Part shown: piece after piece, positions 43,862 through 55,898 of the stretch | How positions within the stretch are numbered: the stretch's first letter is position 1 | How the letters are laid out: the number at the start of each line of letters is the position of its first letter | From: Bifiguratus adelaidae | Taxonomy: Eukaryota; Mucoromycota; Endogonomycetes; Endogonales | DNA: 64,000 nt | Direction of reading: 5' to 3' | NCBI GenBank assembly: GCA_002261195.1 | Contig: MVBO01000015.1 | Coordinates: forward strand, 1 to 64,000 | Position numbers and translations under genes: made by a program | The notes under the pieces: model-generated | What the model was told of the DNA's origin: nothing | Seen by the model: the letters and a program-made list of their open reading frames with translations, nothing else | Database searches by the model: none

Positions 43862-45421
43862 TTAGCCTCGCCATAGCTGGAGCAATTGATTGGAGACACC
43901 GCCACGAATTGCCTTGAGTCCCACGCTTGCGTAAGGTATTGGGGACGTGGGGGTATCTGTGGATGGGAGAGATCCATGATCGGTCACTCCATCCTCCACA
44001 ATGTCCCACGTATCATTGGCATCGATTTCTGTTTCATTGTCGCTGTCATGCTCAGCCAAATCATTGATTTGGACGAAATGATTCTCCTGCAATGGAGAGG
44101 CGTAACCGCTTGTCATTCTGAGCACCTGGTTAAAATTGAGGCTAAAGGATTGATCGGGTAGAGAGTTGATGATGGCATGATGGGAATATCTGACGTGCAA
44201 ACGTGTCACGGAGGTGTGCGAGCGTGTAAAGATGCCATCTCCTACCTTCCAAGTGTTCGTGACCGACAGCATGATGAGAGATTCTGCAACATATTGGCCA
44301 CACGTTGCATTGGGATTTCCAGCCCTTGGGTATGGCACAGATATGCAATGTCATAATTTAGCATAGCCAGCCCAATCGTGAAATAATGGGTGTTTTGATC
44401 CGTGAGAAACAAGGGCATTTTGTTGCTAGACAGAGATGGTTAGCTCTCAAATCGACCAAATCAAAAGTTGCCAAGCATACCTGCTTTGCTTCTTTGGGGT
44501 CGTTGAGCGAATGTACGAAAAGACACCTTTGTTGACGATAAGATACGGAAGTTTGATGCCAAGATAATGAACGAGCAGCGATATCAGGTGAATGACATGT
44601 CCAATGGCAGCATTGAGCTCTTCGCGAGGCAAAGCTTTGTGGTTTGTCAGAGATACAGTCACTGAAAGCACATATGTCGCTTCTAACACTCACCAGAGAT
44701 ACCAATCTTTGCGCTGGGACAACGCAGTCCGCAGATGGTATAGAGATCGGCCGTATCCTCATCCGGCGTTCTGTTTGCTCTTGCTTTTCGTCGCTCGCTT
44801 CTGCTCAGTGAGTCCACGCCCCCCAGTGTCTTTCTAAGATCGAATAAGGAACATAGCTCAAGCACAAGCACCCGTTTCGAGTCGATGAGCATCTGATAAG
44901 TATGTCTCCACTCGCTGGTGATGTCAGAGATACTCTCGGGTACTTCTGCAATCTGTTGCTGTAGTTGCCTAGTTGTAAAATCGCGAAAATTGACCAAGGT
45001 TTCTCGACGCATCTGTGTCCGATACTTTAGAATCTGAAGTCGCTGTCGGTCTATATTATCATGATTAGATGGCTTGAGAGTTCACCTATGCGCCACCTAC
45101 CGGCCTCTGTAGACTTCTCTAATGCTGTCCGACTAGCATTTAAAGTTGCAATGTGTCTGATACGAGATCGTTTCTCAGCAGCTAGTTGCTGCATATCAAA
45201 GCCCTTATTAGCGAGTAAAAAGTTCGCCTGTTCAACCAAGTCTTGTCGTTGTTGCTCCAACTGCGCAGCTTCTATGCTGTGCTTGCGCACTCTATCACCA
45301 AAAAGTCAGTCTACGCTGCGGGAAGGCACTGCCGTTGTGCATGTACTCACTGGTCCCGCAGACATTTGACACAGACAAACTTGCGATTAAACAGTTGACA
45401 GTTTGAACATTCCATAGCCAT
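43862..45421 (-). CDS. ATG14: Autophagy protein Atg14 / UVRAG-like
   Basis: Subunit of a Vps34 phosphatidylinositol 3-kinase complex. Five or more exons. The N-terminal zinc-type cysteines are in MECSNCQLFNRKFVCVKCLRDQ (C-x2-C-x7-C-x2-C), as in Atg14. Coiled coils follow (EAAQLEQQRQDLVEQANFL, DMQQLAAEKRSRI, then EVPESISDITSEWRHTYQML). The C-terminal domain has LNAAIGHVIHLISLLVHYLG, IKLPYLI, NKMPLFL and ALGYVAHL-equivalent features shared by Atg14 and UVRAG. The tail is acidic (NETEIDANDTWDIVED). The N-terminal cysteines favour Atg14 over Vps38/UVRAG. Tail-to-head with the CSC1 gene. Confidence 0.88.
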
Positions 45422-45527
45422 AGCTGCTAATGCTTCGCCCCTATGTTACATGACAAGACCGACAAGAAAGCAGTGGCAATACTTGAAAAGAGGAAGCCAA
45501 AATCCCATTGTTCAAATTATGAAGGTT

Positions 45528-48500
45528 CTAATACTTTTCACAACAAATGTCGCCTTCTTCATCACCCTCGAACGGAATACCAGCGTCGTTTGCAATGTAT
45601 CGACTCCCATCAATGCGCACCGATGCTTTTCCTGGCTTCTTGTTGAAAGCTTCAACACCGTGACAACTGGCAATGATGCCTTCCGAGTTCAAGGTATCTA
45701 CCTCCTTGCGTGCGATACCAAAGGCGTCTTGTGGCAGCCAGACGCAAGGCTGATTGGCCTTCAATGCTGTGCTACTGTAAGCCAAATTTGGATCGTCACG
45801 GTCATGCGCAATATGTGGTCGGTCTCCTCGGGTGTCGTCCGCCGCAGATGTGTCAATGTCATAAAAGTTGGGTCCATTAGCTTCTGTTGCGCCCATGTCG
45901 CCTAACGATTTCTCTGCGCTACCGTTGCCGTAACCAGGACGTTTGCCGTCAAACTGCACGTCCGGCCTGCCAGCACCTTGTGTTTGCGCTTCGAGATCAG
46001 AAGGCGTCTTTGGGTGCTCAATGGGCTTGGCCATCACCTTGTCACTCTGTTCCTCATCAGCTGTGGTCGTCGCATTAGATCGGCGGTGCTCTGCATTGTA
46101 ATCACCCTCCTCAGCATCGGCCAGATCAATGGGCAGGCGTTTGGTGTGGTCCAAGTAGGAATTGTCCATGAAAAGCATCATGAAGCAGGTGGCGACCAGT
46201 AATATGATCTCGAGAACACCTTCACCTGTGGCACCTTTCAAAAAGAACAGACCAATCAATGTGATTTCGTGGATTATGATGCCAATGAACATGTAGCGAA
46301 GCACCTTGGGATAAGCAGCTCCGCCGGTTTCAATGGTGTTGTCGTAGACGTAGAGGAAAAGATAGCAATAGACAATGTAGAGCACCACAAAGTAGAGAAA
46401 GGTGAAGGGCAAAATCAGAGGAGCAATGGTGCAATATACCATTGCCAAGACGAAGAAAATGGCCACCTGAGGAAACATGGTCGCGTAAGTGAGAGTCGTC
46501 ATACGGCGGCGGAAATTGTAGATGCTCCGTGGCGTCGATTTTAGGAACGCGAGCACTTGATTAAGGAGGAGACCAACAATATTGAGCATCGTCATGGCTG
46601 CGCCGGTCAGAGCAGCAAGAATTACGTAGGTGATGAAGAAAGTAGATTGCTGAGGAAGCTTTGTACCAAGGATGTTCACCGCGCTCGTCGGATTGTTGAA
46701 AAGTTGGGCTAGAGTGGTGAAGACACCACCTGCGATCGTAGAAACTAATAGGACGTTCACAACCTGGATCCAAATCAGTGGAAACTCGACCAACAAGACA
46801 GACATTAGAAATCCTTACCAAAAATGCAAAGTACTTGTCCATGGAGGCAAGATATACGCTTGACCATGTTGTATAGCCCTCAAATCTGGATAATACTGAT
46901 CAATCGTCTTAGCGCACGTCTTCTCTTCGAACGCAGGTTATGGAAATACTTACGATTGAAGATGATAGGAACAAGCGCTACGAGCACTGCCAAGGCAATC
47001 GCAGGCAACACACCCTGGATAATACCAATTGCAGCTGGGGGAAAGTTGTTAATGACTTTCAAGAAGGGTAAAAGAGAGGTTAATGTGCTCAATTGGGCAA
47101 TGGCACTGACAAAGGCAACTGCGAGAGGTAAGAGATTGATTAGCTCACATCACCATGGCACGCTTTTGTGATATACCAGGAATGGCCCACAGGATAACAA
47201 TAGCTGCCGTAATAAGTGCAACAATGATGCGTCGAAACAGTATTTCCCAAGGCCGAATGTTCAGGTTGGCCCAAATCACGTCCTTGGGATCAACTTCCGC
47301 ATATCGTGGAGCCATTGTGAAAGGTTTGTGGTGAATCATCGACTCAGCCGCCAAATGAGAGGCGATTTGCTGGTGAAATTCAACAAACGCCGAATTATGC
47401 TGCTTGAACGATTTCTGATCGTTTTGTCGTTCCGCAACCTGTTGGTTCAGCTCACGTATTTGCGTGCGGTATGTACTGATGGAATCGACCTTTTGAGTGA
47501 CACAAGGTAAGGGAATTGGCAATGGCCCTTCGTTATGCATCGGTCTAAATTTTTCAGGTACGTCTGTACCGCCCTTTTTCGACAAGTATTTGGAGCCTTT
47601 GAGGATATAGTTCGAATAGGCGCCTTCCAATTTGTTGACAATTTTTGTTCTCTTGTCAACGAGCTTTTGGAGCGAAGCCACATCTCTGTAATCCATGTTA
47701 GCATTTATATCGCTGAGCGCGATACTGTCCATGCCTGTTAAGCCAGATCCGGTTGACACCACCAGGGAACTTGTCAAAGATCTCGCGAAGACGTTCGGTG
47801 TTGTTATCTTCCTTGGGAATACCCGTAATCAATGTTGTATTGGCAGCGACGGATTTTCGATGGCGAGCTGAGATGAGGTAATCTTGATGAAGTGAAATGT
47901 ACTTTCTCATTTCCCGGAAAATAAAGTACATTGGTATAGCTGTTCCTGATGTCAGTGACAATCAATTGCCATATGACGCTTGAAACGTACCTGAAAAGGT
48001 GATAGACATGATAACGGCAGCCCACAATCGATTGCCAACAGCGTTGCCGATCGTGTAAGCGGCCAGTTCTGCATTTCCCCCACTTCCAGTCTTGTAGACC
48101 GGAAAGAGGATCGCCAGTCCCAAGACCATGAAGATCGCGGTGATCACAGCGCATACGCGAAGGAACCGTAAAAAGACGTAGGCGTCCAATCCAGCGCACT
48201 GAATAATGACTTCATCCTTTGTTCTTAATACTGCAGGGATCCACGCAAAAGGTTCTTTTGGCGGTGGTGGCGCGCGACGTCTAGAATAGAAATGAGATAT
48301 TGAGTATCCGCATCAAGGGCCTTCAAGCTATCTTGAGCACATACTCTTCTTCTGGATAGATCGTCCTAGGCTCATACACGTTCTTGAAATACCTCCGCAA
48401 AATCTCAATCGCGACATACAAAATAACCGCAATTGCGATGTTGAACACCAGAGACGACACAAAGGAGGAAATAGAAGCGTCATTAGAGCTAGAGATGGTG

Positions 48501-48630
48501 GGGTATCAGTCAAGTATGGACGAGGTGTTAGCTCACATTTTTCAGGAACACTGGGCTTGTAAACTCACGGGGAGGAGTGTGACGACGACGAACTACTGGG
48601 GCTGTTGTTGTTGTTGTTGTTGTCCGACAT
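45528..48630 (-). CDS. CSC1/OSCA/TMEM63 calcium-permeable channel
   Basis: Osmosensitive or mechanosensitive cation channel family (DUF221), with about 11 membrane spans encoded by roughly ten exons. The N-terminus is a poly-Asn/Ser stretch. The first span (SLVFNIAIAVILYVAIEIL) is followed by AGLDAYVFLRFLRVCAVITA. The cytosolic domain starts TTLITGIPKEDNNTERLREI. The pore-region segments are NIRPWEILFRRIIVALIT, FLKVINNFPPAAIGIIQGVL and FFITYVILAALTGAAMTMLN, then TYATMFPQVAIFFVLAMVY. The last 190 residues are a hydrophilic cytosolic tail. Fungal members lie in plasma or vacuolar membranes. Confidence 0.93.
48603..48623 (+). repeat. TGT trinucleotide microsatellite
   Basis: Seven TGT units, read on the minus strand as six Asn codons right after the CSC1 start (Met-Ser-Asp-Asn...). 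Likely length-variable between strains. Confidence 0.8.
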
Positions 48631-48764
48631 GGTGGAACCTTCCCAGACTGACCAAGAACGGATGTCTGTTCACGAGAAAAACAAACGTATGAAACCAGCG
48701 TAATGAGATTCGATTCTGACCATTGTTCGCCGGTTTTGCATGAAAGGATTGCCCCGGAATTGGC

Positions 48765-48777
48765 AACCCTAACCCTA
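48765..48777 (+). promoter_or_regulatory. Telomere-like AACCCTAACCCTA box upstream of IMP3
   Basis: Two overlapping AACCCTA units, 55 bp before the IMP3 ATG, in the divergent IMP3-CSC1 promoter. In several fungi, TTAGGG-binding Tbf1-type factors act at ribosomal-protein and ribosome-biogenesis promoters through such boxes; that role is inferred here. Confidence 0.45.
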
Positions 48778-48832
48778 CCTTCGCTGCGATCAAAAATTTG
48801 CGTAGTACTTCGTCCATTCGTGTCTCGCAACT

Positions 48833-49550
48833 ATGCGTCAACTCAAGGTAGGGCATTGAACAGAAACATCGCCTCTCTTTGCATGCTCACATAATTGTTT
48901 GCTTCAGCATCATGAGCGTAAGCTGCTCAAGAAGGTTGACTTTCTTCAGTGGAAGAATGAAAACAACATTCGCGAGATTCAAGTGATGCGAAGGTATCAC
49001 ATTCAGAAGAGAGAAGACTACATGAAGTGAGTCTTTGAAGCAGTGGATAAGCCACACGTATACTTACTGAGTGATACTATAGGTACAACAAACTTGTAGG
49101 TGAGATTCGAAAGCTCGCGAACCGGATATCACTTCTTGATCCTCGGGATCCATTTCGTGCCGAACAAGAAAAGGCCTTGCTGAACAAACTCTACCACCTC
49201 GGCTTGCTTCCAACCACAACCAAGTTCAGCGACTGCGACAAAGTTTCTGTCAGTGCTTTCTGTCGACGTCGTCTACCGATCGTCATGTGTCGCCTAAAGA
49301 TGGCCGAGACCGTAAGGGAAGCCGTCACCTTTGTCGAACAAGGTCATGTACGCGTTGGTCCCGAGACCATCACGGATCCAGCATTCCTCGTGAATCGAAA
49401 CATGGAAGATTTCGTCACTTGGGTAGACACGAGCAAGATTAAGCGAAAGATTATGAAGTACAATGACAAGGTATGGTTTGCTTGCTGTTGATGGAAATGG
49501 TCACTTACGCTCTCCAACCGCTACAGCTGGACGACTTTGACCTTTTATAA
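48833..49550 (+). CDS. IMP3: U3 snoRNP protein Imp3
   Basis: S4-domain component of the small-subunit processome, which helps U3 snoRNA pair with pre-rRNA. Four exons (48833-48847, 48908-49026, 49083-49470, 49527-49550) join in phase. The N-terminus is [20 protein letters not shown], followed by [20 protein letters not shown] and [15 protein letters not shown]. The S4 fold is [18 protein letters not shown] then [19 protein letters not shown]. The C-terminus ends YNDKLDDFDLL. The first and last coding exons are only 15 and 24 bp. Confidence 0.96.
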
Positions 49551-49792
49551 TGTATTTCACCCTCTAGCATTGCATGTAGACTGCACCTGTACCATACCAT
49601 GATCATATTTCACAACAGAGGTTGGAGCTTCCCCAAAGCGTTCTGTTTCAGGCTTGCTTTGCGCACGTTCGGCGATCTCTCTTTATCACATGGTATCCGA
49701 ATGTTCCACACACCTTTGCGGTTTGTACATGTCTACATTGCGTCTAATACAAACAAAAAAATAAATCTGCAGCTGCTGATCGACGGAGATCT

Positions 49793-50968
49793 CTAGTTGC
49801 TGCCTTCGGGTCCTTTAGGCTTGGATACTCGACCACTACGTTCATGCGTTTCATCTCGCAATTTGTACGCCGGATCGAAGCCACCTTCTAAGGCAGGATT
49901 CCTCAAATCAGGATTTTGGTGAGTGTTGTTGGAACTACCTAGCGACGTGTACCTAAAGACAAGACTTGAGTGGATGCTCAGGGTGAAAGGAATAGTAAAG
50001 ATGCACTCACCCCTTGTCGTATACAACACAATATTCAACGTTCAGCTGCAGCAAAAAGTCCCAAATGTCCCGGTAACTCCAATCGATGATTGGATGAACT
50101 CGCATGAATTCGGGCCAGCCAGGATCCGTAGGGTCGAAATGTTGCAGATTGCCCGCTCGTGGGTCGTTACGTCGGGTCCCCACAAGGATCGCTTTGATCT
50201 CCTGTGCTTGATCTGAAATGTTCGGGTAAAAGGTGGCTCTATAGGTGTCTAGGTAATGTTGCAAGGCTCGCTTCATGTCGCCGCTGATGCGTTCCAGGTG
50301 CAGTCCGTAAAGGTAACAGCACTTTTGCACAAAAAGCTCTACTTCTGGAAAAGGATTCGGATAGGTGATGTAGATGGCGGGTATAGTAGGAAACCATTCC
50401 CAAGATCCGTCATGATGACTGCTCGTGGATAAGTTGGCTGGAGAATGGATATTGGATCTAGCTGATGATGGCGGGTGTAGAGATGAATTCAGACCATTTT
50501 GAACATGACCGTTCTGCGGATGCTCAACGCAAAATTTCCACAACACCGCGGCGTAAATATGAAGCAGTACGGTACAGTCTTTGCCTCCATTGAAGGAGAT
50601 GGATATCGATCCGAGTCTGCGATCAAAGAACGTTTCGATTTAGCGACGCACAGCACAGTTGACTGCGCAACATACCCATAGGTTTGGATGGCCTTTTCGA
50701 TCACTTCAATCGCTACCTTGGTCTGCTCCCCCAGCTGACTGTTCTTTTGAGCAAGACTATACACCTTGTTCGAGATATCAGCAAAATCCAGCCTGGGAGG
50801 AGGTGTATGGCAAGGTTCCGGAGGAGCAGGTTGGATATGGGGAGTTGGAGTAGCTGGGTTCGATGAGTCGATAGAGTACGGACTTGAAGGCTCCGTCACT
50901 GTTACCGTCGCCTTGATGGCCTTCTGTGGACTCGGCGCCGCAACACCATGCTTCTCGGTCGTCGTCAT
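49793..50968 (-). CDS. FAD1: FAD synthase (FMN adenylyltransferase)
   Basis: PAPS-reductase-fold enzyme that makes FAD from FMN and ATP. Three exons. The N-terminus is Ser/Pro/Thr-rich. The PP-loop ISISFNGGKDCTVLLHIYAA is restored by splicing a 73-bp-range intron after TYG. Then come IYITYPNPFPEVELFV, ILVGTRRNDPRAGNL, FMRVHPIIDWSYRDIWDFL and YDKGYTSLGS, split by the last intron and diagnostic for Fad1. An insert of about 45 residues rich in Ser/Asn/His lies between the PP-loop and the next strand. Start is ATG 50968 (MTTTEKHG); no mitochondrial signal is evident. Head-to-head with the Ups1-like gene. Confidence 0.94.
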
Positions 50969-51180
50969 GAAACGGATGAACAGCCTGGAAGCCGTTCTCA
51001 CATGCTCAATCCAGAAATTTCTAATGAATTAATGAATTACTTCCCCACGCAGCAGCACGAGACCAAAGGATTTTTCTTCTTTAGCCAGTCTCTCCCTTCC
51101 TTTTCTCTAGCTCTCCTGAGAGCAGCAGTGCACACTTGCGTCGGACCTCTTAGCGTCCATCAGTGCATATTGCTTACACC

Positions 51181-51924
51181 ATGGTGAAATTCTATCATCA
51201 TGACTTTCGATACGAGTAAGTGCTGTAGCTACTCTCGCCTACCGGTTGAATGGTCCCACTAAAGACTGCTGAACCCTAGACATCCCTGGCACAATGTCAC
51301 TTTGGCCTTTTGGTTACGCTATCCGAATCCATATACTGCGCATGTACTGAGTGTTGACGTGCTTGATCGCTCAGTAGATCCCGAGACGGGGGTATTACGC
51401 ACCACCCGGTTGATCCTCAAAAAGGGTGTTCTCCCCCGATGGGCGCCGAAAGGAGTATGTATACCTGAGAGTCTAGCATAACCTCTGGCTTACTCACAGT
51501 ATCTGTTTTTAGATTATGAACAAGACCGAGGCATACATACTAGAGGAGTCTGAAGTTGACCCGAAAACGCTAACCATGCGGACAAAAACCCGTAACATCA
51601 CTCACGATCGAGTCATGCGGGTAGAGGAAACGCAAACGTTCCGTAGTATATCTCCAGCCGATGGACAGGATGACGGCAGTACATTGGTGACAACGGAAGC
51701 CAGGGTGATCTCTAGGTTTGGCTGGGGTCTAGCCAATCGCATTGAAATGTTTGGCGCCACAAAGTTCGCCGATAACACCGCAAGGGTAAGTGCTTGCCTC
51801 TCTCTGCAGGCTGATTTGTCTATACAACAAGATACTCATCATGACTTCGTAGGCGCGCCAAGGCATGTCTTGGGTGTTGGAAATGATCCGAGAAAAGCAA
51901 CTATTGCGTCGTCAAACGCAATGA
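51181..51924 (+). CDS. UPS1: PRELI/MSF1 lipid transfer protein, Ups1 (PRELID1) type
   Basis: Carries phosphatidic acid across the mitochondrial intermembrane space for cardiolipin synthesis in its yeast homologue. Four exons; about 180 residues. Start MVKFYHHDFRYEHPW, then VTLAFWLRYPNPYTAHVLSV, VLRTTRLILKKGVLPRWAPK and the C-terminal helix MSWVLEMIREKQLLRRQTQ. The H-P-W motif near residue 13 and VLPRW follow the Ups1/PRELI branch rather than the Ups2/3 branch represented at 19455. Confidence 0.92.
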
Positions 51925-52134
51925 TTTTTTGACACTTTTTTGTACAAATTTTCGGCTTGCTCGCTGGGATCAGTGTAAATAACGACCTGCTGTTTTTCTA
52001 GTCACAAGGGTTCCGGGAACACCACTCTAGCGCGTTGTATCGTTAATAAACAGACATTGCCAAAGTCTTTTTGATTGCGTCCTCTTTTAATTCGGTCAAC
52101 GAACACAATATCGATCATCTGAAGTAACAATCAT

Positions 52135-53340
52135 CTAGAATTGCTCATCATACACAGGAACTCCCCAATCAGGGCTAATGAGACGTTGTCCCTTTGTCTT
52201 GTGCAACTGGTTGAGAGCCTCAAAATCCTCTTGAGGCAGCTTGTACACCTGGAGATTAGCTGTGATTCTTGATGGCGTGACAGACTTGGGTAGGACCGAG
52301 CAGCCTCGTTGCACCATCCATGAGATCAAGGTTTGGGCGACCGTCTTGCCATTCTTTTCGGCAATCTTGGCGACCTCTTCATCCTTTTGGAGAGCAGAGT
52401 CGGTGGAGCCAAGAGGACTGTAGGCGGTCAGATGGATGCCTTGAGCATCACAGAACTCCTTGAGTTCGGGTTGAGGCAAGTAGGCTGGAAATCAAAGGAG
52501 TTATGAGTTTTGGCTATAGGGATGAATAGAGAGGGCTACGTACGATGAATCTCCACTTGGTTCACGGCAGGCACGATCGAGATACCAGAACCCAAGAGCG
52601 TCTTGAAGTTACGAATACCGAAGTTGGATACACCAATAGCCTTGGTCTTGCCGGCAGTCACGAGCTTCTCCATGGCCTTGTAGGTGGACGAAAAGTCGCC
52701 ATTGACTTGCGTATCCAGGTCGCGGGTACCATCTGGCTTGCGTGGGATGAGCGATCCCTTGCCAGGCATCAACGCAACGGGCCTATGGTTTGATGATGAG
52801 CATCATTGATTTCCTGTCCCAAGATGCAAGATTACTTACCAGTGCATAAGGTACACTGTGAATATCAAGACAAAAGGTAATGAGTGCTGAGTTTTGACAT
52901 GACGAAGCCAGACTTACAGTCCAGATAATCAAGACCAAGGTTGGCGAGACTCTCTTCACATCCCTTAATCACATCCTCAGGACGATGGAAAGTCGACCAC
53001 AGCTTGGTGGTGACAAAGAGCTCTTCACGGGGAACTCCAGATTCGCGAATGGCCCTTCCGACTTCCTTTTCGTTACCGTACTACACGCAAAGGTTAGGTA
53101 CGCGGCCTATCAGGACGAACGCCTTTGTAAATACTTACGGCATAGGCGGTATCAATGTGGCGATAACCCGACTCGATAGCAACCTTGACGGCATTATACA
53201 CCTCCTCTGGCTTGGATTGCCAGGTACCGAGACCAACCGCCTACGAGCACAACACGTTAGATCCAAGGTCAAGACAGATAAACATTACTTACCGGTATAG
53301 AAGCACCAGTATTGAGCTTAAAGTGAGTAGGCAAAGACAT
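52135..53340 (-). CDS. Aldo-keto reductase
   Basis: NADPH-dependent carbonyl reductase of the AKR family (yeast Gcy1/Ypr1 type), six or more exons. The N-terminus is [20 protein letters not shown], followed by [18 protein letters not shown] with catalytic Asp and Tyr, VTTKLW with Lys and LYLMHWPV with His. Then come [43 protein letters not shown] and the cofactor motif [18 protein letters not shown]. The substrate cannot be predicted. The C-terminus is [11 protein letters not shown]. Confidence 0.94.
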
Positions 53341-53713
53341 GGCGATTATAGCAAGTGAGAAGAGTATAGGCCGACGGGATCTTTCGGCCTTTTTAATTAT
53401 TTGTGCCATCTCCGAAGCAAATCTCGCGTTTTGGCAATACTTCCAAAACAGGAAAAGTTCATTCAAGTTGACCGCATTAGACCTTCCCGGAATGCCGCAG
53501 GTAGAAAGGTTGCTGACCGAGATGGCTTGTCTGGCATGGATGCTTGGAGAATAAAGCGCGCAGCATATCCACAGATAAAAATCAAGCAGATCGAGTAAAA
53601 TTAAAAGAGGCTGTTAGCTTGGAAAGAAGGATAACACGAATGTTGGCAGGAACATTATGCACACGGTCGCCCGAATGGATCGCTCTATTTTGTCTATAGC
53701 ACATGGCAAGCCT
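53341..53713. other. Intergenic, aldo-keto reductase upstream region
   Basis: Nothing recognisable; includes the 3' flank of the Mit_KHE1-type gene. Confidence 0.4.
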
Positions 53714-54776
53714 TCAAATATGTCCCTTGACATCTTTTTCACGCTCCTCATGCAATGTTCGTTCCTCTTCTATAGCATCCTCGACCTTCTCTTTCTCTCC
53801 GGCTTGCTTGATCTGGGGTGTGGGGTGCACACCCTTCTCAATGTCGTCTGCTCGCGTATTCACAATCCGCGCCAGGACTTGATAACGTGCCCGCATGATC
53901 TCCTTCTCCAGCGCGGGGATCCCCAAATGCTTGGCTATCCTTTTTATAGTGTCGTTGGATATCGTTCCCTCAATATGTCGCTCATGCAGCGGATTCAGAT
54001 TGACCATCGGTCGTTTGCTTACTGATGAAGCATTGGCATCGACAGGAGATAGGATCTCGGATGGAAAGATGAGATCGCGTTTCTTGTGCAGTGACGTATC
54101 GGACAAGAGCAGATCGAGTGTCTGATCCACGGTGAGATCGATGCGCTCTCGCATTTGTAAATCTTGCAAGTGCTCGGCCCCTTTATAGGCTAGTTGCGTG
54201 GTTGTCAGTTGCAGTGCACGAGCAGGTTATTGATCTACTTGTTCTCACCTTTGTAGTGACTGTACAGACGGAATAAATTGTAGGCAAGAGGGAAATTGGG
54301 GATCAAAGGCACGATGGCAAATGTACAAGCGAGGGGAACCCAGGCGGCTGAATAACGCATATACTTGTGATGATAAGGAACGCGGTGTGAAAGGAAATGT
54401 TCCAAATGGGATGTGATTCTATCTGGGGTGATGGTCGAGGGATGTTGTATCATGATCTGAACGCACATCGGTCAAAATGGCCGTTTTCACTCAACGTTCT
54501 GTTCGCCTGCACACTTACCCGTGTCACCTTGCCTTGAACATCCTCCTTGGACTTGACTCCCTTCAAAAACCACTCTTCATACTCCATTCTATCCATCAAG
54601 TTCTCTCCGGTGCGATAGGCCTTGGCCTTCCAACTGTCCGACGGTGCTTTGCCCAGGTTTGACCATTTCTCTCCAGCCCAAGCAACCGCACGGTCTAGTC
54701 GAGATATGCTAGGTATATTGCTATGACAGTAATATGCCCAATGGTTCTTGAGTATGGGTATCACATATATCCGCAT
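53714..54776 (-). CDS. Mitochondrial K+/H+ exchange-related protein (Mit_KHE1 family)
   Basis: Three exons close in phase. It begins MRIYVIPILKNHWAYYCHSN, the pattern of this family (yeast Ydl183c/Mrx19), with SRLDRAVAWAGEKWSNLGKA and YEEWFLKGV. A hydrophobic segment follows (AAWVPLACTFAIVPLIPNFP and PLAYNLFRLYSHYK). The C-terminal half is charged and helical (ISNDTIKRIAKHLGIPALEK). Family members are mitochondrial inner-membrane proteins linked to K+/H+ exchange; the molecular role is poorly defined. Divergent from uS19m with 123 bp between starts. Confidence 0.85.
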
Positions 54777-54899
54777 GACAACGCTTTAGCGCACCACGTT
54801 CACTCGCACTTGGTCAAAAGTCCTCGACGATAAGCAGTCACAGGTTCAATGAATTGAGTCAAACAATCTAAGCCACTTTTGCTATTCCTCTTCTCACTC

Positions 54900-55387
54900 A
54901 TGCCGCGGTCAGCGTGGAAAGGACCTTTCTTTGTGGCGTTTCCCGGACTGCGGGAAGCTATGCAAAAAGGAACACCAATAGCTACACAAGGTGAGTATCA
55001 TGGGAAGGTTTTGGAACGATTAGTCGCCTCGCCCGATGGCATGATTGCGGTGAACGGGATATGATGAAACTTGATAGGGACAACAGACTCGAAGAGTATG
55101 TTGAAGATTTTCAAGGAATCGATAGTAGAATTTAATCTGATCCCATCCGCGATGCTTGTGGGCAAGCGATCCGTCTGTTTGGTTGGATTTCATTCACTCA
55201 TTCTCTTTACTGTCTTGCAGCTCGAAGTTGCACCATTTTACCCTCCTTTGTCGGTCTAAAGTTCCTCGTACACAATGGCAAAGACTACTTGCCGGTTCAA
55301 ATCACTGAAGAGATGATTGGTCACAAGCTAGGCGAGTTTGCGCCCACAAGGAAACGATTCAGTTATCGATTCACCAAAGCAAAATAA
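54900..55387 (+). CDS. RSM19: Mitochondrial small ribosomal subunit protein uS19m
   Basis: Two exons (54900-54990, 55221-55387) give 85 residues. [20 protein letters not shown], then [20 protein letters not shown] and [17 protein letters not shown] follow bacterial S19 closely. A 230-bp intron is long for this window. Binds 16S-like rRNA in the head of the mitoribosomal small subunit. Confidence 0.95.
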
Positions 55388-55898
55388 CTGCGTTACAGAT
55401 CTCTATTACTGTATATACCCCATAGCTGTTGTATCAGCATGTATTATAGTGGACCATGATTCTTTGTCTTTACATATAGAAGGCTAAACAAGATGTTTTT
55501 TTGCATCCAATGTCAACGTTTGAATGGTTGCAGCCATTTTAAACGGAGGACAAATTTAGGTGGTCCTTCTCTTCCTTTCATATTATATAGGCAAAGGTAT
55601 GTAGTGGGGTCTACATGAGGTATTGGTGCAGGTGGATGGAAGGTGCTCTCGTACATGCTGTATGAGACAGTTTTGAGGCGTGATTTGGACTCTCGACAGT
55701 CTTCTCGAGAACACATTTGCATCGGACACGGTGGCTTAGCTCAAGGTGTTGCGAGCTCCGTGGGGTCAACGGTGCCCATGCCGCACCCAGTGAGCTCGCC
55801 TGTTCTAGTTCGTGGCTTTGAACAGTGTCCTTTAGCTTTTTGTACCTTACTGATGCGCGACCAAATATGAAACTAACCCTACTTTTGTGATCATTCAG
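55388..55898. other. eS19 upstream region, probable 5' UTR intron
   Basis: Just before the eS19 ATG are ACTAAC (branch-like), a T-rich tract and CAG, so an intron in the leader is likely to end at 55898. A donor such as GTGAGC near 55790 is possible. No other gene seen. Confidence 0.45.

Noticed and set aside
55875-55881. AACCCTA before the eS19 gene as a telomere-like promoter box
   Set aside because: It overlaps ACTAAC 20 bp before a CAG that abuts the ATG, so it is better explained as an intron branch site in the leader.
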